From Sarcina sp034439435 (lineage in GTDB: Bacteria > Bacillota > Clostridia > Clostridiales > Clostridiaceae): a DNA stretch of 64,000 nucleotides. Position 1 is the stretch's first letter. Each line of letters begins with the position of its first letter. The stretch is from the NCBI RefSeq assembly GCF_034439435.1, contig NZ_JAPCKJ010000007.1, positions 115,466 through 179,465 of the forward strand, written 5' to 3'. This document shows, one piece after another, positions 52,571 to 62,823 of the stretch. Made by a program: the position numbers and the translations under genes. The notes under the pieces were generated by a model that saw only the letters and a list, made by a program, of their open reading frames with translations, had not been told where the DNA came from and did not search any database.

Positions 52571-53145
52571 TAAAGTATAATATTGAGTTGTTTTTACTTA
52601 TATAACAGTATTTAAGTAGGAAAAATCTTAATTTATCAAAATTATTTAAAAAATAATTATTAAACTTTTATACGAAGTTTAATAATTATAAAAATAATAG
52701 ATTTAATTTAAAATAAAAATGTAATTTACTTACATTATAGTGTTTTATTTTTAATTTAAATATTTTATTAAAAATAAAATATGGATGAAAATTATAAAAA
52801 TAGATAATATAAATAAATAGAATTAGGTTAATTTAATATTTTATTAATAAGTTACTGTTATAAAAGAATAAATATTATAAAAAGTAATACTAAATTGATA
52901 AATAAACATGGTCGAATTTTGTAATTTGAATGTTATTTACTAATTTATTAAATGATTTTAAAATATAATTAATGATAATTTATTACATACAGTAATAATA
53001 AATTACAAATTCAGTTTAATTATGGATTCTTAACATAAGTAACTTTAATTATTTATTATGGTTTATTGAGATTTCTATAATCAAAGAAATTGGAGAGTTT
53101 TAATTGGGGGATGATATTAAAATAAAAAAGGGAGAGTATGATAAT
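52571..53145. other. Extremely AT-rich 575-bp intergenic stretch
   Basis: Almost pure A/T with short ATTTAAA and TTAATAA runs and no frame with a ribosome binding site. It holds the promoter of the Spo0E-like gene. Nothing else is supported. Confidence 0.4.
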
Positions 53146-53295
53146 ATGTTTACAAAGGAGTTAAAGGATTTATTAGCAGGTTTATATCAAAAATATGGCT
53201 GTACTCAAGAAGTTCTTAAGCTAAGCAATATAATAGACAGAATTATAGTTGAAGAACAAAGTGCAAGATTAAAAGAATATAAAGAAAGAAAATAG
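53146..53295 (+). CDS. Spo0E-like aspartyl-phosphate phosphatase family protein
   Basis: The 49-residue helical protein has the Spo0E pattern: LKDLLAGLYQKYG, then EVLKLSNIIDRIIVEE, where the family usually has SQELD. Such proteins remove phosphate from Spo0A-type regulators and so delay sporulation. The family's SxxxD spacing is kept as SNIID. GGGAGAG lies 9 bases before ATG 53146; an in-frame TTG at 53104 is less likely. Confidence 0.72.
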   Translation: MFTKELKDLLAGLYQKYGCTQEVLKLSNIIDRIIVEEQSARLKEYKERK

Positions 53296-53434
53296 AATAT
53301 TAATCTTAAAGGCAATAAACCAAGATAATACTTATTAACTCTAATGTTTAAGGATAATTTTCTTAGACTATGGACACTGCAATTAATTTTAAAGAAGTTG
53401 ATATTTAGATTTTATATTATATATAATGATTATA

Positions 53435-53478
53435 AAAAGAAAATCTATTCCACTTTAGAGTAGTATAGATTTTCTTTT
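53435..53478. terminator. Bidirectional terminator
   Basis: AAAAGAAAATCTAT (53435-53448) pairs with ATAGATTTTCTTTT (53465-53478). It separates the Spo0E-like gene from the converging phosphatase gene. Confidence 0.75.
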
Positions 53479-53541
53479 GTTATTTGTAAATTATGTAACT
53501 TAAAGGTTTAAAACTACATATTATAAATGATTAGTGAAATT

Positions 53542-54405
53542 TTATTTAAATGATTTAATGCTATTTAATCTATCTTGTTGTTTTTGTTCAGGAGATTTCT
53601 TAAAGTCATATCCATAAACTGCGTTTTCAAAGTCACCATAAGTTGGGTTTGGAAGTACAATATACTTTGTTCCGAAGAATTGAGCTTCTTTATCTACAAT
53701 TTCTCTTCTTTCTTCATTTGATTTATTATCATATCCATTAGGGAAATCACCTAAGTTATCTCCACAATAAATTGCAAGATTATAATTTTCTTTAATTTTA
53801 TCCCATCTAGCATCTTTGCTATTTGTATCTGTTTTTAAAAGCACATGATCTTTATCAGCATTTACAAAGCCTAGTTTTTCCATGTTTTTTATTGTAGCAT
53901 CAAGCTCTTTTTCTTCACTTCTATTAGACACATAGAAAACTTCAAGGCCTTTACTTTTGGCATAATCAGTAAAGTCTTTAGCTCCATCTATTGCAGCGGC
54001 ATCAGCCATTTGAACCCATTCACCAAAGTTTTCTTTAGAATATAGTTCATTGTTTTTTATTTCATATCCTGCATGAGGAGAGTTATCGATTATTGTTTCA
54101 TCGATATCTAAAGTAACTGCATATGGTTTAGCAGCAGGTTCTTTTACTAATTCATCAATATATCTTTTTCCAGAGTTATATGCTTCATATCTTAAAGCTT
54201 TTACCTCACCTGAATTTTGTTGCCATAAAGTGGCTAAAACATTTCCTTGAACAAGTTGCTTTGTTGCATTGGTTCCAGTAATTTGTTCTATTTGAGCTAC
54301 TTCCTTTGCTGTCTGGTGATTTTCATAGACTAGAGTTCCACCAGTTCCAACACCAATACCTATTATTGCTGATAATATAATCGAAGTGATTTTTGAGTTT
54401 TTCAT
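53542..54405 (-). CDS. Secreted HAD-family acid phosphatase (5'-nucleotidase, class C-like)
   Basis: The 287-residue protein begins with a signal or anchor helix (MKNSKITSIILSAIIGIGVG). The HAD motif DIDETIIDN is the class B/C acid phosphatase signature (first Asp the nucleophile); VSNR and GDNLGDF supply the later motifs. It lacks the lipobox Cys of the e(P4) lipoprotein. It probably frees phosphate from nucleotides at the cell surface. AAAGGAAG precedes the ATG. Confidence 0.88.
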   Translation of the reverse strand: MKNSKITSIILSAIIGIGVGTGGTLVYENHQTAKEVAQIEQITGTNATKQLVQGNVLATLWQQNSGEVKALRYEAYNSGKRYIDELVKEPAAKPYAVTLDIDETIIDNSPHAGYEIKNNELYSKENFGEWVQMADAAAIDGAKDFTDYAKSKGLEVFYVSNRSEEKELDATIKNMEKLGFVNADKDHVLLKTDTNSKDARWDKIKENYNLAIYCGDNLGDFPNGYDNKSNEERREIVDKEAQFFGTKYIVLPNPTYGDFENAVYGYDFKKSPEQKQQDRLNSIKSFK

Positions 54406-54640
54406 AAGATCTTCCTTTCAATTGTTTCTTAAGTATGTATAAATAATTAAATTAGTTCTTATTATGTTAACGCTTTCATTATATTTTATGTCATTGTTAA
54501 AATCAAGTATTAAAGGAAAAATAATATAAAAAAATTTTATTATGGATATTTTATCAATTAAAAAAAGAAGTGTATAATAGGAAATATATTTATTTTTAAT
54601 TGTATTATTTGAAAAATATGGAGTATTATAGGAGGATGAA

Positions 54641-55516
54641 ATGAGAAGAGAAACAATAAAAAAGGCAATTATTCCTGCAGCTGGGCTAGGAACAAGATTT
54701 TTACCAGCTACTAAAGCACAGCCTAAAGAGATGCTACCAATAGTAGATAAACCAACAATTCAATATATAATTGAGGAAGCTGTAGAGTCAGGAATAGAAG
54801 AGATATTAATAGTAACTGGAAGAAATAAAAAGTGTATAGAAGATCACTTTGATAAATCAGTTGAACTTGAATATGAACTTGAAAAAGCAGGGAAAAGTGA
54901 ACTGTTAGATTTAGTTAAAGATATTACTGATATGGTTGATATACATTATATAAGACAGAAAGAGCCAAGGGGATTAGGACATGCTATAAATTGTGCTAGA
55001 ACTTTTGTTGGAGATGAACCTTTTGCTGTTCTCCTAGGAGATGATGTTGTTTATAATGATGAGTATCCTTGTTTAAAACAGTTAATTGATTGTTATAACG
55101 AATATCATACAAGTATATTAGGCGTGCAAGCGGTTCCTGAAAAGGATGTTAATAAGTATGGAATAGTTAATGGAATCCATATTGAAGGAGATGTATATAA
55201 AGTAACTGATTTGGTTGAAAAACCAGATATAGATAAAGCGCCTTCAAATATAGCCATTTTAGGAAGATATATATTAACTCCAAAAATATTTGAAATACTT
55301 GATGAAACAAAACCTGGAAAGGGTGGAGAGATACAACTTACAGATGCTCTTTTAAAGCTATTAGAGTATGAGGCCATATACGCTTATAACTTTAAGGGAA
55401 AAAGATATGATGTAGGAGATAAGCTTGGTTTTTTGAAAGCGACAGTTGAATATGCCTTAAGAAAACCAGAGTTAAAGGATGGATTTATTGAGTATCTAAG
55501 AGAAATAGTAGAATAA
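54641..55516 (+). CDS. galU: UTP-glucose-1-phosphate uridylyltransferase
   Basis: The 291-residue enzyme makes UDP-glucose from UTP and glucose-1-phosphate, for cell-surface glycans and galactose use. It has the nucleotide-binding AAGLGTRFLPATKAQPKEMLP, then EEILIVTGRNK, RQKEPRGLGHA and VEKP. AGGAGG precedes the ATG. Confidence 0.96.
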   Translation: MRRETIKKAIIPAAGLGTRFLPATKAQPKEMLPIVDKPTIQYIIEEAVESGIEEILIVTGRNKKCIEDHFDKSVELEYELEKAGKSELLDLVKDITDMVDIHYIRQKEPRGLGHAINCARTFVGDEPFAVLLGDDVVYNDEYPCLKQLIDCYNEYHTSILGVQAVPEKDVNKYGIVNGIHIEGDVYKVTDLVEKPDIDKAPSNIAILGRYILTPKIFEILDETKPGKGGEIQLTDALLKLLEYEAIYAYNFKGKRYDVGDKLGFLKATVEYALRKPELKDGFIEYLREIVE

Positions 55517-55577
55517 AAATTCAAATACAGATTAATAAGTTGAAAAGATATATTTATAATAAGTTTTGGAGAAGTTA

Positions 55578-55607
55578 AAAAAGGATAGTCCTATGACTAT
55601 CCTTTTT
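55578..55607. terminator. Bidirectional terminator between galU and the M23 peptidase gene
   Basis: AAAAAGGATAGTC pairs with GACTATCCTTTTT around CTAT. Confidence 0.85.
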
Positions 55608-55610
55608 GTT

Positions 55611-56840
55611 TTAGATATAATTCATTGGATTTACATGTTGTCCATTAATTCTAATTTCAAAGTGAGCATGAGGACCAGTACTATATCCTGTAGACCCAAC
55701 TAGAGATACAACTTGTCCTTGTTTTACTCTTTGTCCAGCAGAAACTTTTAACTGAGATGCATGAGCATAAAGTGTACTAACTCCACCACCATGATCTATA
55801 ATAACCATGTTTCCATAAGCCGGATGATATTCAGCAGCTGTTACTACACCATCTTTTGCGGCAACAAATGGTGTTCCAGTTGAGGCTGCAAAGTCTACAC
55901 CAGTGTGAACTTTGTATTGTCCAGTAACAGGGTGTACTCTTGGACCATATGAGCTTGTTATTGATGAAGAAGATACTGGTCTTATAAATCCACCTGAAGA
56001 TCCTTCTATTATAGTACTTGAACCCCCTGATGAAGAATTATCATTATCAGCAGCTGGAGCAGGTGTGAAATAAGACTGTATTTCTTTTTCTATTTCGTCT
56101 TCTTTTTCAGCTAGAGCCTTTAATTCGGCATTCTTTTCATCTTCTAGATTTTCTAACTCACTTAATTGAGATTTATAACTATTTAGTGTATTTTCATGTT
56201 CAGCCTTAACTTCCTTTAGGCTTTCTTCTTTAGAAAGAAGTTCATCCTTCTTACTATCTAGTGTTGATTTTGAACTTTCAAGTTCAGCTTGTCTACTTTC
56301 AAGCTCCTTTTGTAGAGCTTCAATTTCATCAATAAGCTTGTTATCTGTTTTAACAAGAGTTCTTATATTAGCTATGTTAGACATTAATTCTCCAAAGCTT
56401 TTAGATTCAAGAATTATGTATAAAAATCTATCACTTAAGTCAGACTTATAAACATTTCTAAGTCTTTCTCCAAGAATTTCTTTTTTTAATTCTTGTTCTT
56501 TTTTAGCTTTTTCAATTTCCTTAGTGTTTTCTTCAATTGATTTTTCTACTTTGTTTATTTCAGAGTCAGTTGAAGATATCTCATTATTTAAACTTTCTAT
56601 TTTATTTTCATATTCATCAACTTTAGCTTGAGCTGAATTAACTTCAGCTTGTTTAGAATCTATACTATCTTTAATTTGATCTAGCTTTCCCTTTTGAACT
56701 TCTTTTTCTTCTGTAATCTGTCTTTTCTCTTCCTGCAATTTATTAACTTCGGGATTAGCTTTAGCCACTAATGGTGCTGAAACAGCACTAAATATTAAAA
56801 AGCTACTCATAAACAAAGATACTATTTTAAGTTTGTTCAT
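55611..56840 (-). CDS. Secreted M23 peptidoglycan endopeptidase with coiled-coil domain
   Basis: The 409-residue protein has a signal peptide (about 1-28, cut near AKA), a long coiled coil (about 32-260, repeated KEEL/EIEKxK patterns), a Ser/Gly linker and a C-terminal M23 (LytM/gametolysin) domain. Zinc ligands are visible as HTGVD and HAHFE, and the family YAHAS motif is intact. EnvC-type proteins have the same design and help split daughter cells. AGGTG precedes the ATG. Confidence 0.92.
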   Translation of the reverse strand: MNKLKIVSLFMSSFLIFSAVSAPLVAKANPEVNKLQEEKRQITEEKEVQKGKLDQIKDSIDSKQAEVNSAQAKVDEYENKIESLNNEISSTDSEINKVEKSIEENTKEIEKAKKEQELKKEILGERLRNVYKSDLSDRFLYIILESKSFGELMSNIANIRTLVKTDNKLIDEIEALQKELESRQAELESSKSTLDSKKDELLSKEESLKEVKAEHENTLNSYKSQLSELENLEDEKNAELKALAEKEDEIEKEIQSYFTPAPAADNDNSSSGGSSTIIEGSSGGFIRPVSSSSITSSYGPRVHPVTGQYKVHTGVDFAASTGTPFVAAKDGVVTAAEYHPAYGNMVIIDHGGGVSTLYAHASQLKVSAGQRVKQGQVVSLVGSTGYSTGPHAHFEIRINGQHVNPMNYI

Positions 56841-57133
56841 TTAATCACCTATCTTTAATATATTTTTCGAGAATTTTATTCTAATTTCATCAAATTATAC
56901 CGTATTATATCGTAAAAGCCTTATATGTAACCACAAACATTTTGAAAACTTTGCTTTATTTTTTTAATAAAAGGTTAACAAATAGTTAAATGTGGCTATA
57001 TTTTGAGATTAAATTCAATAAATGTAAAATAAATACATGATTAAGTAGAAATAATATATGTCTTATTGGTTGATAAAACAATACAATATTTATGTAAAGG
57101 TTTTAGAGTGGATTTTGTGAGGGGGAAATATAT
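56841..57133. other. Divergent promoter region of the M23 and GH101 genes
   Basis: 293 bp of AT-rich DNA between divergent genes. The GH101 ribosome binding site GAGGGGG lies before its ATG. No VirR-box-like direct repeat and no strong CcpA match were seen. Confidence 0.4.
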
Positions 57134-60100
57134 ATGAATAGGAAGATTGCTTTAATTATAGCTACGGTTTTAGCTATTGGACAATTACCTACTATGGCAT
57201 TGGCCGATGAGGTTAAAAAGGATGCTAATAAGACTAAGATTGAGGACATTCAAAATGAGGGGATAGAAAAGAGTGCGGAGATTTATGATCAGCAATATGA
57301 TAGACCTGAAGGAATAACATGGACTGGTATAAGTGGAAATGGAACGCCAGAGGTTTCTGATGGATTTTTAAGAGTAAATAATAATGGTGATTATAGATTT
57401 TATGAAAATGAATCTCCTGTTTTAGAAGATGGAGAACTTGAAGCAAGATTCCAAATAAATGCTGATGAGATACCAGGTCAATTTGGGCTTTTATTTAGAG
57501 CAGATGAAAATGGACATGCTGGTGTTGCTTATGATAAGGAAACTAAATGGACAATACATAAAAATGGTGGTTATGAATTATTTGATGGACCAGAGATTCA
57601 AGCAGGCGATTGGGTAACTTTAAAGGTAACCTTTGTAGGAAATCACTTAACTATAAATATTAATGGAGAAGAGTATTATAATGCGACAAATAATACAATA
57701 CCAGTTAAAGCTGGACATATAGGCTATAGAAGTTGGTTTAGTAATAAAACAAGTTCCATAGACTATATAAAATATGGACCTGTTGGCTCATTAGGTGATA
57801 TGGAGAAACCTGAATATATAGTTGAAAGTATTGAAGATATTCATGTTGAAACTTTTCCAAGGCTAAAACCTGAATTAACTTCTAAGGTTAGAGTTAAATA
57901 CACTAATGGAGCAGCAGGTAATGCCAATGTTATTTGGGATGGAATAAATAAAGAGCAATATCAAAATCCAGGTGAGTTTATTGTTGAAGGTACTGTTGAA
58001 GGAACTGATATTAAGGCAAAGGCTTATGTAACAGTAAGAGGAGAAGCTATCTCCTATGAAACTAATTTTAACACACAAGAGACACAAGGAAATTGGCAAA
58101 TTGTAAGTGGTGGCGGAGTAGTTAACTATGTTGATGGTAAGGTTCAAGTTGGAATGAATGGTGTTTCTTTAGCTTATGATGAAGCTGCACCAGAGGTTAA
58201 AAACTTTATTTATGAAACAGAGTTTACAACTAGTAATAATGATGGAAGAATTGGATTAATGTTTAGGTATAAATCACCATCAGAATGGGGGTCTATATGT
58301 TATGATGCAGGTGCTTGGATTTGGAAGACTGGAGCTAAACAATATGGAAGTTTCCCAAGTTCATTTAAATTAGAAGCAAATAAAACATATAAATTAAAAG
58401 TAAAGGTTGAGGATAATAATGTTTCTTTATGGGTAAATAATGAATTGCAGGGAAGTCAAACAATTGCAAGTTTACCACAAGAGGCTGGAAAAATAGGATT
58501 AACAGGATGGTATGGTAATAAAACTGTAACTTTAGATAATGTTAAAGTAAATGAATTAACACCTCCAACACCTCCTATTGTTGATGAAAAATTTGAGACT
58601 ATAGAATCTGATAAGATGAGGGTTACTTTAGATGCCAATTATCCAAGAATACTTCAGTATGAGTGGAAAGATGATGGAAAAATTTTAGCTGGAGAAGATG
58701 AACAGCTTTATATAGTAGAGATAAATGGAGATAAATATGTTCCAGAAATAAGAAGTTCATTTAGTAGAGATAAGGTAACTTATAATATAAGAATTCCAGA
58801 AATAAAGATTACTTTAGTGCTAGACATGATAGCAGAAGATAACAAGGTTAGAATGGAATTTAAGGAAATAAGAGAAGAGGGAGACTTTAAAGTTCAAAAA
58901 ATAAATTTCCCAAATCATAATTTAGCTTCCGTCAAAAATGTTGAAAATGGACAAGCTGCCTCAGTGTTAACTACTGGAGATTGGAACAATATAATTGAAG
59001 AGTTTACTTCAGTAGATGAGATGAAGCCAGGAATAGCTGGTAAGACTTATGGATTCATTTCAAATGATGACTTTGCAATAACAGTTAATAATAACGTTAT
59101 TGAAGGCGGAAATAGGGTTAGTTTTTCAACTTCAAGCAGAGCTGGATATGTACAAACAGGTATTAGTAGTGGTGCATGGACATATAGGGAAGTATTAGAT
59201 TGGAATGCTAAAGATTTAGATGGAAATGTGTTAGCAGTAGAAGAAGAATTACCATGGGCTGAAGTTATGATTGCTAGAGATGAAAATGAAGATTCATCCA
59301 TTGATTGGCAAGATGCAGCTATTTTATATAGAAAGAATATGGACATTGCTAAGGGGGGAGATAAAATAAAGAATCAACTTTCCTATATAGCAATGAATAT
59401 TGGATATACTCAAAATCCATTTTTAAGATCTTTAGATATGGTTAAAAAAGTAAGCAATATGACCGATGGTTTTGGTCAATTGGTTCTTCATAAGGGATAT
59501 CAAGCAGAAGGACATGATGATTCACATCCAGATTACGGTGGACATATTGGTATGAGACAAGGTGGTATTGAGGATTTCAATACTCTTATAGAAGAAGGTA
59601 AAAAGTATGGTGCTGAAATAGGAGTTCACATAAATGCTACTGAATATATGATGGATGCTTTTGAATATCCAGCTGAAATAGTTAATGAAAATGCTCCAGG
59701 TTGGGGATGGATGGATAAATCATATTATGTTGACCAAAGAGCAGATATAACAACTGGAGAATTATTTAGAAGATTAGACATGCTAAAAGCAGATGCTCCA
59801 GACCTAGGTTGGGTATATGTTGACGTTTATACGGGTAACGGATGGAATGCTCATGAACTTGCAGGAAAGATAAATGATTTAGATTATACTCTTGCAACTG
59901 AAATGAATGGACCATTAGAGCAACAATCTGTTTGGACTCATTGGGGGGGAGACCCTGCATATCCAAACAAAGGTAATGCAAGTAAAATAATGAGATTTAT
60001 GAAAAATGGAACTCAAGATACATTTTTAGCGGATCCATTATTAAAAGGTAATAAGCATATGTTATCTGGCGGTTGGGGTGATAGACATAATATAGAGGGT

Positions 60101-62158
60101 AAATATGCAGAGGAAGTATTTTATAATCAGATATTACCTACTAAGTATATGCAACACTTTAATATAATGGATATGAGTGAAAATGAGATTAACTTTGATA
60201 ATGGATTAAAAGCTATTAGAGAAGGTGCAAATATAAATTATTATAGAGGTGGTAGATTAGTCGCTACAACTCCAGAGTCTTCAATTGATGAAAGAGGGGT
60301 TGGTGATACTCAGTTATTCTTACCATGGAATCCAGTTGAGGAAGACGAAAAGATTTATCATTGGAATCCATTAGGGACAAGTTCAACTTGGACATTACCG
60401 GAGTCATGGTCTTCTTTAGAGAAATTATATCTATATGAACTATCTGATTTAGGAAAAACTTTTGTTAAGGAAGTTCCAATAGTTAATGGAGAGGTTAATT
60501 TAAAAGTAGATCAAGATACTCCTTATATAGTTGTAAAAGAAAAAGTTGAAGAAGAAAGAATTGATGATTGGGGAGAGGGTTCAGGTATAAAAGATCCAGG
60601 ATTTGATTCTCAAACTTTTGATAAATGGAATGTTGAGTCAGAAGAGGGTTCTACTGAACATGTGAATATAATAAATGAAACTCATGAGAGAAGAGCAGGT
60701 AATGATATTGTTGAAATAGGAAGTAAAGAAGTGTCAATATCTCAAGAATTAGAAGGGTTAGAGGCAGGAAAAACTTATTCTGCATCTGTTTGGGTAAAAA
60801 ATAATCAAAATAGAATGGTAACTTTAAGCGTTAATAGTGGAGAAGAAGAGTATTCTAATTATGTAAATAAAGATTCTTTTGAAAGATCAGGACAGGCTGT
60901 TAAATTTAGAAATGATAATTTTACTAGATTAGAAGTTGAATTTAAAGTTCCAGAGGGAGTGGATTCAGCAACTCTTAAATTGAATGTAGGAGAAGGTGAA
61001 GAAGGCTCTTTAGTTTATATTGATGATTTCAGGTTATGGGAAAATCCAGGACATACTAATAAAGATGGATATGTTTTATATGAAGATTTTGAAAATGTAG
61101 ATGAAGGAATTAACCCATTGTTCTTAGCTCCGGGTAGAGGAAATTCAAATAGAACTCATTTAGCAGAAAAAGATATATCTATTGATGCTAAGCAAAGAAT
61201 GAACTGGGTTCTTGATGGAAGATTATCATTAAAATCAAATCAAAAGGAAGAAGAGACAGGAACAATACTTGTAACTGATAGTGGAACACTTAATTTAGAA
61301 CCTAATAAGACTTATGAATTAGGATTCTTGTATTCATTAGCTAATGCTGGCCCAAATTATTCTGTTAATATAATGTCTAAATCTTCAAAAGAACCTGTAG
61401 CAACAATAAATTTAGAGGCTACTGGCTCAGATTATAGCAAGGATGTATTCACTGTAACTAAAGACAAGAGTGTTCAGTTTGCTACTGGAGATAAGGATGA
61501 TTATTATATCTCTATAGTGAAGAATGGCAAAGTTTATAGTGAATTATTATTAGATAACTTATATATTAAGGAAATAGATAATAGTATAGAAAATCCTAAT
61601 TTAGAGTATGTAAATCTAAATACAAGTTTAAACAAATTGGAGATTGGTCAAGCCGTTGAGTTTAATGTTAATGCTTTAATGAATAATGGAGCTAAAGTAA
61701 ACTTAGAAGAGGCCAAAGTACAATATAATATTTCAAATCCAGAAGTATTAATTATAGAAAATAATACTATGACAGGATTAAAAGAAGGAATAAGTGAATT
61801 AGTTGTTGATGTAACTCTTGATGGAACTAAGGTTTCTTCAAATAAGATTAAGATAAAGGTTGGAAATCCACAAAGTGAAGAGGAGATAGTTGTTTCACCA
61901 ATTAGGAACTTCAAAGTTGTGGAGAAGGATAAGAAACATGTAACCGTAAGTTGGGATGAACCAGAAAACACTTATGGATTAGAAGGATATGTTTTATACA
62001 AAGATGGTAAGATTGTTGATGAAATTTCAGCAGATGAAACTGAATATACATTCAAAAGGTTAAATAGACATACAATCTATAACTTTAAAGTTGCTGCAAA
62101 GTATTCTAATGCAGAGATTTCAAGTAAAGAATCGCTAACTATTAGAACAGAAAGGTAA
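57134..62158 (+). CDS. Secreted GH101 endo-alpha-N-acetylgalactosaminidase
   Basis: The 1674-residue protein starts with a signal peptide (1-25). Two LamG-like modules flank an Ig-like domain: about 40-215, 230-305 (Ig-like) and 310-475. The GH101 core spans about 490-1130, with the nucleophile Asp (D897) in WVYVDVY and the acid/base Glu (E923) in ATEMNG. Carbohydrate-binding-like beta modules follow (about 1150-1310, 1315-1490), then an Ig-like segment and a fibronectin III end (about 1590-1672). It releases the Gal-GalNAc core from mucin O-glycans. There is no LPXTG motif or dockerin, so it is probably freely secreted. Confidence 0.9.
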   Translation: MNRKIALIIATVLAIGQLPTMALADEVKKDANKTKIEDIQNEGIEKSAEIYDQQYDRPEGITWTGISGNGTPEVSDGFLRVNNNGDYRFYENESPVLEDGELEARFQINADEIPGQFGLLFRADENGHAGVAYDKETKWTIHKNGGYELFDGPEIQAGDWVTLKVTFVGNHLTININGEEYYNATNNTIPVKAGHIGYRSWFSNKTSSIDYIKYGPVGSLGDMEKPEYIVESIEDIHVETFPRLKPELTSKVRVKYTNGAAGNANVIWDGINKEQYQNPGEFIVEGTVEGTDIKAKAYVTVRGEAISYETNFNTQETQGNWQIVSGGGVVNYVDGKVQVGMNGVSLAYDEAAPEVKNFIYETEFTTSNNDGRIGLMFRYKSPSEWGSICYDAGAWIWKTGAKQYGSFPSSFKLEANKTYKLKVKVEDNNVSLWVNNELQGSQTIASLPQEAGKIGLTGWYGNKTVTLDNVKVNELTPPTPPIVDEKFETIESDKMRVTLDANYPRILQYEWKDDGKILAGEDEQLYIVEINGDKYVPEIRSSFSRDKVTYNIRIPEIKITLVLDMIAEDNKVRMEFKEIREEGDFKVQKINFPNHNLASVKNVENGQAASVLTTGDWNNIIEEFTSVDEMKPGIAGKTYGFISNDDFAITVNNNVIEGGNRVSFSTSSRAGYVQTGISSGAWTYREVLDWNAKDLDGNVLAVEEELPWAEVMIARDENEDSSIDWQDAAILYRKNMDIAKGGDKIKNQLSYIAMNIGYTQNPFLRSLDMVKKVSNMTDGFGQLVLHKGYQAEGHDDSHPDYGGHIGMRQGGIEDFNTLIEEGKKYGAEIGVHINATEYMMDAFEYPAEIVNENAPGWGWMDKSYYVDQRADITTGELFRRLDMLKADAPDLGWVYVDVYTGNGWNAHELAGKINDLDYTLATEMNGPLEQQSVWTHWGGDPAYPNKGNASKIMRFMKNGTQDTFLADPLLKGNKHMLSGGWGDRHNIEGKYAEEVFYNQILPTKYMQHFNIMDMSENEINFDNGLKAIREGANINYYRGGRLVATTPESSIDERGVGDTQLFLPWNPVEEDEKIYHWNPLGTSSTWTLPESWSSLEKLYLYELSDLGKTFVKEVPIVNGEVNLKVDQDTPYIVVKEKVEEERIDDWGEGSGIKDPGFDSQTFDKWNVESEEGSTEHVNIINETHERRAGNDIVEIGSKEVSISQELEGLEAGKTYSASVWVKNNQNRMVTLSVNSGEEEYSNYVNKDSFERSGQAVKFRNDNFTRLEVEFKVPEGVDSATLKLNVGEGEEGSLVYIDDFRLWENPGHTNKDGYVLYEDFENVDEGINPLFLAPGRGNSNRTHLAEKDISIDAKQRMNWVLDGRLSLKSNQKEEETGTILVTDSGTLNLEPNKTYELGFLYSLANAGPNYSVNIMSKSSKEPVATINLEATGSDYSKDVFTVTKDKSVQFATGDKDDYYISIVKNGKVYSELLLDNLYIKEIDNSIENPNLEYVNLNTSLNKLEIGQAVEFNVNALMNNGAKVNLEEAKVQYNISNPEVLIIENNTMTGLKEGISELVVDVTLDGTKVSSNKIKIKVGNPQSEEEIVVSPIRNFKVVEKDKKHVTVSWDEPENTYGLEGYVLYKDGKIVDEISADETEYTFKRLNRHTIYNFKVAAKYSNAEISSKESLTIRTER

Positions 62159-62221
62159 TTAAACTGTTATTAATATAACAGCATATTAAATAGCTACCTC
62201 ATATTAATTTATTTTATACAA

Positions 62222-62270
62222 GGTGTATTAAGGTGAATTTAAATTCATCTTAATACACTCTTTTTATTTT
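62222..62270 (+). terminator. Terminator after the GH101 gene
   Basis: GTGTATTAAGGTGAATTT pairs with AAATTCATCTTAATACAC and is followed by TCTTTTTATTTT. Confidence 0.85.
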
Positions 62271-62289
62271 AGGATCTTTTTTAAGCAAA

Positions 62290-62593
62290 TGTTGATTTTT
62301 AGTTAGTCCTTCAGACCTAACTTAATTTCGCAAAGTATTGCTATCATCTACTTTTACCTTCGCTCAAACAGAAAAGGCTTCTTAACGCTATTATTCTTAC
62401 GTATATAAAATGAGACTTAATTCAGAGAGAGATAATGAGAACTCTGAATTTTAGTCGAATTTATCTAAAGCGTAGAAACTCTTGATGACAGCTTGGATAA
62501 GCTGAAATCTTAGAGTTACTAGCTATTAGGAGATGCAATACTAATACTAACTGATCATTAAGATGGTCTTACAGTTCTATCTAAAAATCAAAA
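62290..62593 (+). repeat. Dispersed intergenic repeat, copy B (long form, about 304 bp)
   Basis: Left end TGTTGATTTTTAG (62290-62302) and right end CTAAAAATCAAAA (62581-62593) are inverted repeats shared with copy A. The interior has AAGTATTGCTATCATC near the left, a segment from 62469 that aligns with copy C, and ATTAAGATGGTCTTACAG near the right, shared with A and D. It has no coding capacity. Confidence 0.72.
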
Positions 62594-62823
62594 CTAGTTT
62601 AAAAGATAGTCTAAAGGTATGAGTTTTAAATAGAAGAAATAATTTTTATAAGATGAACCTTTTCTAAGTTAATAGATTTTAAGTACGAATTATTGAATTT
62701 ATGGAATTTAACATAGTTATTTTATTTTTTAAGATAACTTATTTAAATTTATAAAAGTTATTTGATTAAAAGTAAGATAGCTTGTCAATAATTTAGGTAA
62801 GTTAGAAAAAGGGGGTATTTCTT

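Noticed and set aside
57001..57133. Search for VirR boxes before the secreted glycosidase
   Set aside because: No pair of CCAGTT-type direct repeats was seen here or before nagH.
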